Part shown: positions 36,959 through 46,900 of the stretch, in pieces
How positions within the stretch are numbered: position 1 is the first letter of the stretch
How the letters are laid out: every line of letters starts with the position of its first letter
Origin: Planctomycetota bacterium
Lineage (GTDB): Bacteria > Planctomycetota > UBA8108 > UBA1146 > JAJFFE01
Length of the DNA: 56,344 nucleotides
Direction of reading: 5' to 3'
NCBI GenBank assembly: GCA_021776775.1
Contig: JAJFFE010000235.1
Span: 1-56,344, forward strand
Made by a program: the position numbers and the translations under genes
Notes under the pieces: model-generated
Seen by the model: the letters and a program-made list of their open reading frames with translations, nothing else
Database searches by the model: none
What the model was told of the DNA's origin: nothing

Positions 36959-37555
36959 ATGTCCGACACGCCGTCGTCGAATTCTCCATCGTCGCAACCT
37001 CACTCGTCTCAGTCCGATCGCTGGCTGAAGGTCGGCACCGAGCCGGTCGGTGACTTTCGTATCTTTGCGCTGCGCAAGGAGAGTTGGCGGGACCCACGTG
37101 ACGGCCGAGATCACACCTTCTCGGTGCTCGATACGCCCGACTGGGTGAACGTCATCGCGGTCACTGACGACGGCGAACTGGTTCTCGTCCGTCAGCACCG
37201 CACCGGTGTCGGTGCGTTGAGCCTGGAGATACCCGGCGGAATGGTCGATCCGGGTGAGACCGCTCGACAAGCGGCCGAACGCGAACTGATGGAAGAGACG
37301 GGATACCGCGCCAAGCAGTGGACAGAGATTGGCCGAGTGCGCCCTAACCCCGCGTTCCACACGAACTGGTGCACCACCTTCTTGGCCAGTGGCGCCGAGT
37401 TCGACCGACCCGCCGAACTGCACGGGATCGAAGACATCGAGGTCGAGCTATACACGCGCCCGGACCTCGATCGACTGATCCGAGAGGGAGAGATCGACCA
37501 CGCGCTCGTCATCGCGGCGGCGTACTGGGCCGGCATTCACGACCAGAGCCGTTGA
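36959..37555 (+). CDS. Nudix hydrolase (ADP-ribose pyrophosphatase-like)
   Basis: 198 residues. The complete Nudix box is GGMVDPGETARQAAERELMEETGY (it fits Gx5Ex7RExxEExG), preceded by ALSLEIP, typical for ADP-sugar pyrophosphatases that cleave ADP-ribose or other nucleoside-diphosphate linkages using Mg2+. The N-terminal extension (~30 residues, Ser/Pro/Gln rich) is disordered. RVRPNPAFHTNWCTTFLASG is the post-box loop seen in the ADPRase group. An inverted repeat overlapping the stop codon probably terminates transcription. Confidence 0.85.
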   Translation: MSDTPSSNSPSSQPHSSQSDRWLKVGTEPVGDFRIFALRKESWRDPRDGRDHTFSVLDTPDWVNVIAVTDDGELVLVRQHRTGVGALSLEIPGGMVDPGETARQAAERELMEETGYRAKQWTEIGRVRPNPAFHTNWCTTFLASGAEFDRPAELHGIEDIEVELYTRPDLDRLIREGEIDHALVIAAAYWAGIHDQSR

Positions 37556-37589
37556 GTCGACGAAACCGCGAGGGGCCAACTCGTCGACT
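37555..37589 (+). terminator. Probable terminator hairpin
   Basis: AGTCGACGA (37555-37563) and TCGTCGACT (37581-37589) are perfectly complementary, with a 17-nt loop. It begins at the last base of the Nudix stop codon. Confidence 0.4.
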
Positions 37590-37710
37590 TACGCTGCATC
37601 GCAGTCGCTGCCGCTAGCTCACAGGCGAGCGAGGGTTACACTGGGAGCTTGCGGCATGAGGAGCACCTCCCTCTTGGTCGCGCAATATCTACAGTGGAGA
37701 CCTCTGCGCT

Positions 37711-38268
37711 ATGGGCGACGTCACTCGTATCCTCAACGCTATCGAAGACGGCGACGCGCACGCCGCGTCCGAGTTGCTGCCCGCGGTATACGACGAACTG
37801 CGACGACTGGCCGAGCAACGCATGGCGCAGGAGTCCCCAGGACAAACGCTGCAAGCGACCGCGCTCGTGCATGAAGCGTACTTGCGGATCGTCGGCCCCG
37901 CTGGTGACTCGGATTGGAACAGCCGCGCCCACTTCTTCGGCGCAGCCGCGGAAGCGATGCGCCGCATTCTGATCGAACGCGCTCGCAGCAAGCAGCGACT
38001 GAAGCGCGGCGGAGATCGGCGGCGTGAAGAGCTCGTGCCCGAGAACCTCACACTAGAAGAAGTCCCCGAGGAAGTCCTCGCCCTCGACGAAGCGCTCGTG
38101 CGATTCGCCCGGAGCGAGCCACTAAAAGCTCGGCTGGTCGAACTCCGCTACTTCGGAGGACTGGGCCAGGCCGAGGCGGCGCGCCTGCTCGAGATACCCA
38201 AGGCGACGGCGGATCGCTACTGGGCGTTCGCTCGCTCGTGGCTCTTCGACGCGCTCAAAGATCGCTGA
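37711..38268 (+). CDS. ECF-type RNA polymerase sigma factor
   Basis: 185 residues of the same ECF type as the one at 22046: QTLQATALVHEAYLRIVG ... AAAEAMRRILIERARSK (region 2) and LVELRYFGGLGQAEAARLLE with PKATADRYWAFARSWLF (region 4 helix-turn-helix). GGAG lies 11 nt before the ATG, a long spacer. It is followed 95 nt later by a Ser/Thr kinase with TPR repeats on the same strand, the reverse gene order to the 19-22 kb locus. No anti-sigma factor is seen, so control by the kinase is the likely mode (inference). Confidence 0.88.
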   Translation: MGDVTRILNAIEDGDAHAASELLPAVYDELRRLAEQRMAQESPGQTLQATALVHEAYLRIVGPAGDSDWNSRAHFFGAAAEAMRRILIERARSKQRLKRGGDRRREELVPENLTLEEVPEEVLALDEALVRFARSEPLKARLVELRYFGGLGQAEAARLLEIPKATADRYWAFARSWLFDALKDR

Positions 38269-38363
38269 GGCGAATGAGCGTCAAACGGCGCACAGGACTG
38301 TCATGCTGTTCATGCGGTGGCACGTTCCTTCGCTCGTGACGGAAGTGCTGGGGGAGGAGAATC

Positions 38364-41312
38364 ATGACCGAAGCAGAAACGAACGACGATCTCCAAGCAG
38401 CGTTCGACGGAGCGTTATCGCGCGAAGGCTCGGAGCGCGAGTCGTTTCTCGCTGACCTGATGGCTCGGGAGCCCGAACTGGGCGAACGCGTTTCCGCCCT
38501 GATCTCGGCCCACCGGTCCATGGGAGGATTCCTCGAAAGTGCCGCGACCGTGGCCGACGACACCGCGCCACTCGACCTGACCGGAACGACGATCGGTCCG
38601 TACACCATCGCTCAGCCGTTGGGCGAAGGCGGATTCGGAACGGTTTACGGAGCAGAGCAGAACGAACCGATTCAGCGGTCGGTCGCGCTGAAGGTACTCA
38701 AGCCGGGCATGGACAGCCGGCAGGTCCTCGCTCGATTCGACGCCGAACGTCGCGCGCTCGCGCTGATGGACCACCCGAACATCGCCCGTGTTTTCGACGC
38801 CGGGGTGACGGACACCGGACGACCGTACTTCGTCATGGAGCGCGTCGACGGCGTGCCGATCACGGAGTACTGCAATCGAGAACGACTGTCGCCACGAGCG
38901 CGGTTGACTCTGTTCCGAGACGTCTGCGCCGCGGTTCACCACGCGCACCAGAAGGGCGTCGTGCACCGCGACCTGAAGCCGTCGAACATCCTGGTGACCG
39001 ACATCGACGGCAAACCGGCGAGCAAAGTGATCGACTTCGGAATTGCCAAGGCGCTGCATGACGAAGGCGGCGACGACCTCACGCAGCAGCATCAGTTCCT
39101 CGGAACGCCGGCATACATGAGCCCGGAGCAGACCGAGCCGGGCGAGAATCAACTGGATACGCGCAGCGACGTCTACTCACTAGGCGTCGTCCTGTACGAA
39201 CTCTTGATCGGGAGCACCCCGGTGCGCGGGGACGAATCACGCGGATCGACGCCGGCAGAGATCTTCCGCACGATTCGCGAAGTCGAACCCGCTCGGCCAT
39301 CGACCCGCCTTCACGACTTGGCTCGCAGTCCGTCAGCCACTGATGCGACGGCTGATCAGGTAGCCGAGCAGCGCGGAACCGATACCACGACGCTGGTTCG
39401 CTTGTTACAACGCGACCTCGACTGGATCGTGATGCGGGCGATCGAGAAAGATCGTGAACGGCGCTACGACTCCGCCAGCGCGCTGTCGGCCGATCTCCGG
39501 CGCTTTCTCGATGGAGACCCCGTCGAAGCGCGACCGCCCAGCCCGTGGTACCGGTGGGGAAAGATCATTCACCGCCACCGAGTTGCGTTCGCAACCGGCG
39601 GCACCTTCTTCGTCGTGCTACTCGCCGCGGTCACCGTACTGACCTTTGTCTCCCTCGAGCTCAACCGTCAACGCAACCGAGCGAGCGAAGCAGAAGAAGA
39701 CGCCAAGGCGGAGCGGTCCGACGCCGTCGCCGCGCGTGACGAATCAGACGAGGTCACTCTCTTTTTGGCGACAATGTTCGAGAACGTCGCACCAGAAGGC
39801 ATGGGCTACGACGTTCGGGTGCGTGAGGTTCTCGAGTGGGCAGCGGGCACGCTCGACACACAGCTCGCCGATCGCCCTCGGGTCCGCGCACGGCTTCGCC
39901 ACACCATTGGAACGAGCTTCCGAAGCCTCGGGTTGTTCGACGAGGCGGCCGAACAACTCGAACAGGCGGTCAGCGAGCGCACTGAGCTGTTCGGCGCAAT
40001 GCATCGCGACACGCGCGAGAGTCGGCGAGCACTCTCGGCCGCGCGACGAAACGCGGGACACCTCAACGCCGCGATCCGCGAATTGAAACAGCTGCTCTCT
40101 GACGAAGCGGAACTCGAACTCGCCGAGAAAGAGGAGATCCTCACGCAGTACGAATACGGCGTCGCGCTATTGGATCTGGGACGCTACCCCGAGGCCTTGG
40201 CAATACTGACAACATGTCGCGAGGTCGCCGCCCGCCATCCCGATCGTCGTTGGCTGTGGCTGGCGAGTGCGCTTTCGCTCGGGGCGATTCATGAACGATT
40301 GGGAGAAGTCGACCTCGCGGAGGCACGCTTTCGCGACGTTCTCGAAGGCACCCCCAACCCGGCGAAGTCGGCCAACGCGCTCGACGCCAACCACCGCCTG
40401 GCCACGCTGCTCATGCGGCGCGGTCGCGTGGCCGAATCGAAGACCTTGCTCTCTAGCGTTCTGGAAACGCTCGAAAAAGAGCTGGGGCCCGATCACCTGT
40501 CGACGTTCAACGCGCGCGGCAACTTGGCGTTGATCGCGACTCTATCGGGTGACCTGGCGACCGCCGATCGCGAGCTAACCGAATTGATCGCCGACGCCAG
40601 CCGAGTCTTCGGGGAAGAGAACACGAAGACGCATCGCTACCGCATGCTACTGAGTGGGGTCCGGCTGCGGCAGTATCGCTTGCCTGACGCCGAAACATTA
40701 CTCCGCCGAGTCGCGGCGAACTACGAGTCGACGTACGGCGCTTCCCACCCGCAGACGGTGCACGTTCGCCACCAGCTCGGCGATACGCTTCTTCAGCAAG
40801 GAAGAACCGAGGACGCCGAGAGTATCTACACCGAGGTGCTGCAACAATCGCTCGAGAACCTAGGCCCCTTGCACCCTTCGACTCTGAAAATTCGCATGAG
40901 TCTCGGCACCCTCTACTCGCGAACCCAGCGACTCGAAGAGTCCGTTCGCGAGACCACCGCGGCGATCGCCGGCTTCACCGAGAGCCTCGGTCCCGAAAGC
41001 CCGATCAACCTCGGAGCGCGCACCAATCTCGGCGGCGCCTATCGTCAACTGAAGCGGTACGACGAAGCGGAAGAGTTGCTGCTATCGACGCTCGCGATCA
41101 AGCGAAGAACTCTCGGCCCCCGCGCCGCGTACACACGCAACTGCCTGTCGGCCATCGGCAACCTATACCTGCAGTGGGGGCGACCGGCCGACGCGATTCC
41201 GTACCTCGAAGAGTACCTATCCATCGTGACGGACAACGCCGGCGAGGATCACCCGAGAACCCAACGCGCTCGCGCTCGGCTCGAAGAGGCGCGGCGGGGA
41301 ACGCGCGACTAG
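38364..41312 (+). CDS. Transmembrane Ser/Thr protein kinase with C-terminal TPR repeats
   Basis: 982 residues, ATG with GGGGAGGAG 4 nt upstream. An N-terminal extension (1-70, RESFLADLMAREPELGERV ... SMGGFLES) is typical for kinases paired with this sigma type. Kinase domain ~79-385: GEGGFGTVYG (87-96), Lys110, HRDLKPSN (Asp203), IDFGIAKAL (Asp224) and TPAYMSPEQ, all intact. One TM helix (~410-433, TGGTFFVVLLAAVTVLTFV). The rest is about ten TPR units (LFDEAAEQLEQAVS, LGRYPEALAILTTC, YRLPDAETLLRRVA, LKRYDEAEELLLSTL), presumably outside the membrane, for protein binding. A GC-rich hairpin follows the stop. Confidence 0.9.
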   Translation: MTEAETNDDLQAAFDGALSREGSERESFLADLMAREPELGERVSALISAHRSMGGFLESAATVADDTAPLDLTGTTIGPYTIAQPLGEGGFGTVYGAEQNEPIQRSVALKVLKPGMDSRQVLARFDAERRALALMDHPNIARVFDAGVTDTGRPYFVMERVDGVPITEYCNRERLSPRARLTLFRDVCAAVHHAHQKGVVHRDLKPSNILVTDIDGKPASKVIDFGIAKALHDEGGDDLTQQHQFLGTPAYMSPEQTEPGENQLDTRSDVYSLGVVLYELLIGSTPVRGDESRGSTPAEIFRTIREVEPARPSTRLHDLARSPSATDATADQVAEQRGTDTTTLVRLLQRDLDWIVMRAIEKDRERRYDSASALSADLRRFLDGDPVEARPPSPWYRWGKIIHRHRVAFATGGTFFVVLLAAVTVLTFVSLELNRQRNRASEAEEDAKAERSDAVAARDESDEVTLFLATMFENVAPEGMGYDVRVREVLEWAAGTLDTQLADRPRVRARLRHTIGTSFRSLGLFDEAAEQLEQAVSERTELFGAMHRDTRESRRALSAARRNAGHLNAAIRELKQLLSDEAELELAEKEEILTQYEYGVALLDLGRYPEALAILTTCREVAARHPDRRWLWLASALSLGAIHERLGEVDLAEARFRDVLEGTPNPAKSANALDANHRLATLLMRRGRVAESKTLLSSVLETLEKELGPDHLSTFNARGNLALIATLSGDLATADRELTELIADASRVFGEENTKTHRYRMLLSGVRLRQYRLPDAETLLRRVAANYESTYGASHPQTVHVRHQLGDTLLQQGRTEDAESIYTEVLQQSLENLGPLHPSTLKIRMSLGTLYSRTQRLEESVRETTAAIAGFTESLGPESPINLGARTNLGGAYRQLKRYDEAEELLLSTLAIKRRTLGPRAAYTRNCLSAIGNLYLQWGRPADAIPYLEEYLSIVTDNAGEDHPRTQRARARLEEARRGTRD

Positions 41313-41328
41313 TGTTCTGGAACTGGCT

Positions 41329-41350
41329 GCCGCCGCTCATCGCCGGCGGC
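41329..41350 (+). terminator. Possible hairpin terminator behind the TPR kinase
   Basis: GCCGCCG (41329-41335) / CGGCGGC (41344-41350), 8-nt loop, 16 nt behind the stop. No U-tract. Confidence 0.35.
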
Positions 41351-41551
41351 GCCAAGTCGTGTCCGAAAGTCGGGCACCGACACACCTAGCTCGGACTCAT
41401 CAATTGGAGTTTAGGCGTGGCCAGCCATGGCGTTCATGTTCTTGCCCCGTGCCCCCCCAGGGTTGAACCACACGCCATGCTGGTGCCTCATCCGGTAAAG
41501 CGGCGGCGCCGCGACGGCGCTTTTGCGGGGCGCAGCTTTGCAGGGCGTATC

Positions 41552-41614
41552 GTGGCGTGGCTCGAACACCAGTGGGTTGGGGATGGCAGAGTTGATGGCT
41601 CGCCACCGACTATG
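41552..41614 (+). repeat. Dispersed repeat core, copy 3
   Basis: Same core as at 17341 (GTGGCGTGGCTCGAAC ... CCACCGACTATGA), inside the left arm of the HNH locus. Confidence 0.8.
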
Positions 41615-41839
41615 AGGTAGAGGTGGGCTTTGGCGCCGGGGCAGTGGTTGGAGACCGGGACGGCTTCGAACGTCGGACGGGCGAATCGGAGCGAGTCCGA
41701 TTCTGTTCGGTGCGATGGGCAACGGCGGTGCCCGATGCTTGCGGATGGTTGTCGGGCGATGAGAAGTGTTCGCTGGGCGGCGTGATCCGTGACCGGCCTC
41801 GCACGCTGCTCGTCGTTTGCCGGCGACGCCTCGCCGGCG

Positions 41840-43051
41840 TCACGCCCCGAGACGATTCCTGTTGTGCTGGCTCGCTATGATCTTCTCCTGCATGAACGCG
41901 ATTCCGTAGGATCGTTCGGCGTACCGAAGGTTGTGAACACGACACAGGCAACGAAGGTTGTCGGCGGTCGTAGCTCCGCCCCTCGCGAAGGGTTCGATGT
42001 GATCGATCTCCAAGCGCGTGCGTTCCTCGCATCGCTTGCCGTGGTCGCTCACGAATTCACACCGGTACTGAGCGCGGTGGATGACTTCGTCGCGAAGCCC
42101 GGCCGGGACGTACCGGTCAGATCCGTCTGACACGTTAGGAGCAGACTCGGCCGCGTCGACATCGTTTGCACGAGCCGAGTCGGTCTCTTGCTTCGCTCGG
42201 CGTTTGCGGCGTCGTTCCAACCGCTGACGCGGATCCTTCTTCTCGAGCGCAATATCCACGGCCTGCTCGACCAACTCCGCCAAGTTCGCCTCGAAGTTCC
42301 ACACGTTCTGAATCTCTGCCAGTCGCGCGAGCTTCGCCTTCAGCTGCGCGGTCATCGGAAAGCGTGCATTGAAGACATCTGGCTTGGCCGGCTCGACTCT
42401 CCCGCGACGCTTGCGCTTTCCCGGGTGAGGCTCAGCCTTGCTGCGCTCTGATGAATCGGGATCGGGATGGCTGCCCTCGGGTTGGCTATCGAGCGGCGAA
42501 TCGAAGAGAGGGTCGACGTCTGGACCGGACGGGTCGTTCGACTGAGCCGGTGCATTCCCGGGAGCCCGCCGAATCCCAGAGGTCACCACCGGCTTCGGTT
42601 TCAAAGCAACGAGGTACTCCTTCACTGCACGACACGTTAACCCTTGGCAAGCAGCCAAGACCTCCGCGGCATTCTCGGGAGTCAGTACAGGAGCTACCAG
42701 TGCAACAACCGACATCGACATCCGGTTCGACGCCAACAACTCCAAGACTCGAGGAAACCGCAAACAAACTCCAGCCACCTGCACCCGCACCGGAATCTCC
42801 CTCTCGTCCAATTCCAACCCCTTCCGGCAATAGGCGTACAGATTCGGGTATCCAAGATCCACATAAAGCTTACGTCGACGGATCTCCGCCAAGTGCGCAA
42901 TGACCTGAGCCGCGTGAGCTTTCTCGAGCTTCACCAACCGCTGAACCTCAAGTACCAAGTCATCCTTCGAGAGCATCCCAACGCGACGAACACAGTCCAG
43001 TATCCAAGACATAAGGCCCTCCGGAGTCATCCACGAGTTTCGAGTACTCAT
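41840..43051 (-). CDS. HNH endonuclease with DUF222-like N-terminal domain
   Basis: 403 residues. The N-terminal ~140 residues (AQVIAHLAEIRRRKLYVDLG ... LYAYCRKGLELDE ... RFPRVLELLASNRMSMSVVALVAPVLTPENAAEVL) match the helical domain that precedes HNH in a heavily amplified family of unknown function. The middle (~150-225) is Pro/Ser/Asp-rich linker. The C-terminal HNH reads YRCEFVSDHGKRC ... RLEIDHIEPFARGG (His in DH), DNLRCLCRVHN (Asn and His), with metal-binding Cys residues. All catalytic positions look intact. The ATG has no good ribosome site. Bounded on both sides by long inverted repeats, so it is probably the cargo or the nuclease of a mobile unit. Alternative: a defence or housekeeping nuclease caught between repeats. 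Confidence 0.82.
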   Translation of the reverse strand: MSTRNSWMTPEGLMSWILDCVRRVGMLSKDDLVLEVQRLVKLEKAHAAQVIAHLAEIRRRKLYVDLGYPNLYAYCRKGLELDEREIPVRVQVAGVCLRFPRVLELLASNRMSMSVVALVAPVLTPENAAEVLAACQGLTCRAVKEYLVALKPKPVVTSGIRRAPGNAPAQSNDPSGPDVDPLFDSPLDSQPEGSHPDPDSSERSKAEPHPGKRKRRGRVEPAKPDVFNARFPMTAQLKAKLARLAEIQNVWNFEANLAELVEQAVDIALEKKDPRQRLERRRKRRAKQETDSARANDVDAAESAPNVSDGSDRYVPAGLRDEVIHRAQYRCEFVSDHGKRCEERTRLEIDHIEPFARGGATTADNLRCLCRVHNLRYAERSYGIAFMQEKIIASQHNRNRLGA

Positions 43052-43532
43052 TGTAAATGACGATCCAGAGTCGACGATTTGTCCCGCCTAAAAGACGAAC
43101 AACGCAAATGCTATCGTCGAAGACCCAGCACCATCGTAGAACACGTCACGTCGCAAGCTCGACACTCACGGTGCACCCCACAATCGCTCGACATAGACCC
43201 GCTCATTCATGGTGAAAACCTCGTCAACAACAACCTCGATAACTTTTCGAAATTCAAGAACGAGACAGTCGAATCACCTCGTCCGCACGATGCCGCACCT
43301 ATCAACGCAACCAAACGACGCGGCATGTTCGCCCACCAGGAACCGTACTCAACTCGGTACGGATCACGCCGCCCAACGAACACTCCTCATCGCCCAACGC
43401 GCCTCCGCAAGCATCGGGCACCATCGTTGCCCATCGCACCGAACAGAATCGGACCGACCCCGATTCGCCCGTCCAACGTTCGAAGCCGTCCCGGTCTCCA
43501 ACCACTGCCCCGCGCCAAAGCCCACCCCTCCC

Positions 43533-43596
43533 TCATAGTCGGTGGCGAGCAGAAGACACGGCCATCCCCAACCCACTGGTGTTCGAGCCACGCCAC
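43533..43596 (-). repeat. Dispersed repeat core, copy 4 (inverted)
   Basis: Reverse complement of the core at 41552, in the right arm of the HNH locus; it differs mainly in the middle ten bases. Confidence 0.8.
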
Positions 43597-43816
43597 GATG
43601 CGCCCCGCAAATGCGCCGTCTCGGCGCCTTACCAGATGACGCGCCATCATGGCGTGTGGTTCAACCCCGGGGGGTCACGGGGCAAGAACATGAACGCTGA
43701 GAGAAACACTCACGCTACTCGTCAGAACAGCCGCTCGTACCCATCCGAACCGTGACGACTCGTTCAAGGCCCTAAGCATTGAGGTCCATTATGGCTACTC
43801 CTAAACTCCAACCGAG

Positions 43817-43835
43817 CAGCCCGGACTACGGGCTG
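43817..43835. repeat. Short intergenic hairpin, CAGCCCG family
   Basis: CAGCCCG / CGGGCTG 7-bp stem with loop GACTA. The AGCCCGGACTA string also occurs at 1732 and 51657. It lies in the 257-nt gap 43698-43954, which otherwise holds only the terminator at 43892 and no gene. Confidence 0.5.
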
Positions 43836-43891
43836 GGAGAACTGCCCGAGTGACGACTAAGCAGCTAGATCGTTGTAAGGAGACACGAATG

Positions 43892-43921
43892 CGGGCCGGC
43901 TCACGAAGGTGGGCCGGCCCG
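43892..43921 (-). terminator. Strong terminator hairpin for the 2170-residue TIG protein
   Basis: 13-bp stem (CGGGCCGGCTCAC / GTGGGCCGGCCCG, one G-U pair) with a GAAG tetraloop, 34 nt behind the stop at 43955. No U-tract on either side. Confidence 0.6.
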
Positions 43922-43954
43922 TCTTCACGGATCGTGTTAGACGCGATCTTTAGA

Positions 43955-46900
43955 TCAGCAACCCTCCGCTGCGCAACCCAACGCCTCGTCGGACTCGACC
44001 GTCGACGCCCCGCAGTCGGGGAACGGAGCGGCGGGCGGCGATCCGGCCTGGAAGAGATATCCAAGCAAGTTGATGGTGTCGGCGATGTTCACTTGCCCAT
44101 CGACATTGACGTCCGCCGCGGCAAAACACGGCGGCTCCGTACCGGCCACGAACAGGTAGTCGAGTGAGAAGATCGCATCCGCGATGTTCACCTGCCCGTC
44201 GCCGTTGGCATCGCCCCGCACGAAACTCGATCCCGCGGTGTCGCAGATCAGCGCCGTCTTCCGTGAACGCGACGCGCCGATGAGCCCCCGAATATCGTAG
44301 CTTTGCGGTAAGGACGAGAGGCCCGAGTCGACGAAGGTAGAGATGCGACCGGGCAACGTGTGCAGAATGACGCCGTCGCGGTAGAGCTCAATGCGATCGT
44401 AAACGACGGGGTTCGTCCACTTGAGCCGCACCAACTGTTCGGTCGAGCCGACGGTGCCCGGCGCTTCTTCGGACTCGCACGAGAAGTTCGTCGGCGACGG
44501 AGCGCCAAACAGACACTCCCGGAAGTCGTTCGTGCGATCCCTATCGATCGGGTTCGGCGCGAGTCGTACTTCTAGACGCACCGGATCGTGCGGCATCTCG
44601 ACGACAAACCCGACGCGATCGCGTGCGCCGGGCGCAAGCAAGTCGAGCGGTATCGACTGCACAACCGTCTCACCGCCGAGGTCATCGATGAGCACCACTT
44701 CGAGTCCGGTCTGGCTCTGGCCCAACATGTCGATCGGAGTGCTGGTCAAACCGCGGTTCTCGAGGGTTACAGTACCGCCGACCATCGAACCCGGGGCCGG
44801 GAACGCGCTCGACAACTCGCAGCGCGCGATCGCGAGGTCCGGCTCCAAAGGCACGGTTAACGATTTGTAGCCGGTGACGGTCGGCCCGGCGAGCGCGCTG
44901 ACGCCAGCGGCCGGCCCTGAGTCGAGATACATCGTCGTCAACTGCCCGTTCGCCACCGTCATCGAAACGTTCGAGATGACGGCGTCACCGGCGGGCAACA
45001 GTCGCATAGGTGCGGACCAGGTCGACGCGCCGCGCTCGAGACAACTGAGCATCACGTTGCCCGAACCAGACTGGGTGCCGGGTATTCCGAACTCTTGCCA
45101 ACTCATGTAGATCTCCGGAGTGAGCAGTTGGCTCTCCGGGCTCGGCGCAAACTGTTCATGCGGGACGTACGCGGTGCCGAGGCCCCAACCGTAGATCGCC
45201 TCGCCGCAGACGCCACGAAGCTCGACCGGCTCGTCGAAGACACCGTCTAGGAGTCGCGCCGTAAAGACACGACGGGAGCCGCCGTTCAGTCCCGCGTCGT
45301 CCGGGTCGGCAGTATCGATGAGCGCGGTGAACGCGACGATGCCGTCGTCGTTCGAGCTGAGCGCAACGGACGGCTGCAAGATTCCGGGGTAGTCGTCCGG
45401 GACGGCGACGACATCAAACGGTGCGGTCCACGAGTCGCTCGCGACATCGTAGATCGCCGCCTTGAGGAAGCGTCCAGTGTTGACTGCGATGAGATCGGTG
45501 TGCGTCGGATCGTGCACCCACACGCAGTACGCAAGCGTTCCATCCGGCGAGTACGTCATGGCCGGCTGCACGTTGATACCGAGCTCCGAGATGGTCGTGA
45601 TCGGGTCACCGGGTAACGGCCCGTCAACATCCAGGCGTCGCACCGCGATGCTGGTGCGCTCCAACTGCGGGCGGATGTTCGGCACTTGCGAGGGTGACCC
45701 GCAGTACGTCAAACCGCAGGTTCCGATGTTCGGCATGTGCACGAACGTGTCGCCGTCGAGGATCAGGTAGTCATCTTCGTATCGCACCCAGGCGACCGAC
45801 GCTTCGCCGGTCGCGCCTCGCCCGGCGACGTGCGGTCGGCCATCGGCGCGACGTTGTTCGGTCGGAGTCCCCGTCGGATCGGAGGCATCGGGCAACGTCT
45901 CCAAATCGACGCTCCACGAACCGGGTGACGTCTTCACGATCTTTCCGAGGCGAATCTCGGTGTAGACGACGTTGTCGTTGCGAATGTCGAAGAAGTCCGG
46001 GTCGTCGACATCGTCCGGCGGGTCTTGTGGTGCAAAGCCATTGGGACGCGAGAGACCCGCGAGCAGAATGGTCTCGTTGTCGATGAATGCCGCGCTCGGT
46101 TCGATGAACAGGAAGCCGAACGAAATCCCGGGCACCGTGGCGTCGAGGAGGAACGGTTCACCCGAGGGATCCGTGACATCGAGGATTTCTATCTTGGCGA
46201 TGTGATCGCCGATGTCGCTCTGCGCGATCCATAGAGTCATGGTTGTCGTACCGTCGGGGGAGGTAATCGCGAGCGACCGCGCGTTCCCCGCGGCGGGTGT
46301 ATCCCCCGGCCCGGCAAAGGCCGGCCCGGCCGCGGCGACCGCACTCGAGGTCGAGCAGGCGCCGGTCGAGAGAAAGTCGGGATCGCCCGGCATGATCGAA
46401 GTCGCCGGCACCAGATCGATGTCGATAGACGGTGCGCACTGCTCCCCGAGCACGATGGTCTGGATACACGCTTCGATCTCCATTCCCATGGAGAAGAGAG
46501 TGTCGACGGCGTAGTCGGGATGGACCCCAAACTCATCCACGACCACGCTGGGCTGCAGATGGAACTCGGTGGTGGGAACGAGCCGAATATCGACGCTGGC
46601 CAACCCCCCAACCAGGTCGAGACTGATGCCACACGGCACCGATATTTCGACGTTCGAATCGAGAATGTAGGTCAGTTCGTAGTGGCTGCCGCTCGGCAGC
46701 GGAGCGAACGGTGACAGCTCGGTCTCGAGAATGCTGTCGACCTTGTACTTCATGCCGAGACTGACGTGTCCCCAGATCTCGAGCGGGATCCCGGGCGGAA
46801 TAGCACCGGCCCAGATGATGGAACGGAACAACTCCTCGCGAAACTCTTGCTCGAACACGGTCTCACACTGGCTCCAACCGTAGACGTCGTGGGGAATAGA

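Larger units (their letters stand above)
41430..43697. mobile_element. Inverted-repeat-bounded locus carrying an intact HNH endonuclease gene
   Basis: The left arm 41430-41790 and the right arm 43359-43697 are reverse complements, roughly 85% alike by eye over ~340 nt. They begin GCGTTCATGTTCTTGCC at the outer ends and end near GCGGCGTGATCCGT inside. The left arm has a small duplication (TTTGCGGGGCG/TTTGCAGGGCG). The only gene between them is the HNH endonuclease at 41840-43051, whose stop is 49 nt from the left arm. No transposase or integrase was seen. Arm cores are shared with the 17.3-18.0 kb region. Confidence 0.7.

Noticed and set aside
41309..41400. CTAGTGTTCTGGAAC at the TPR-kinase stop as a further foldback-element end
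   Set aside because: It resembles the element ends, but no convincing inverted partner was found downstream; left as coincidence or a solo end.
43533..43600. tRNA-like look of the repeat (GTGTTCGAGCCACGCC resembling a T-arm)
   Set aside because: No acceptor stem, D-arm or proper T-stem pairing could be drawn; not a tRNA gene.
43387..43650. Small frames inside the repeat arms that translate to VAWLEHQWVGDGRV (also at 17341 and 41417)
   Set aside because: The shared peptide follows from shared DNA; frames differ in start, length and end between copies and lack ribosome sites.
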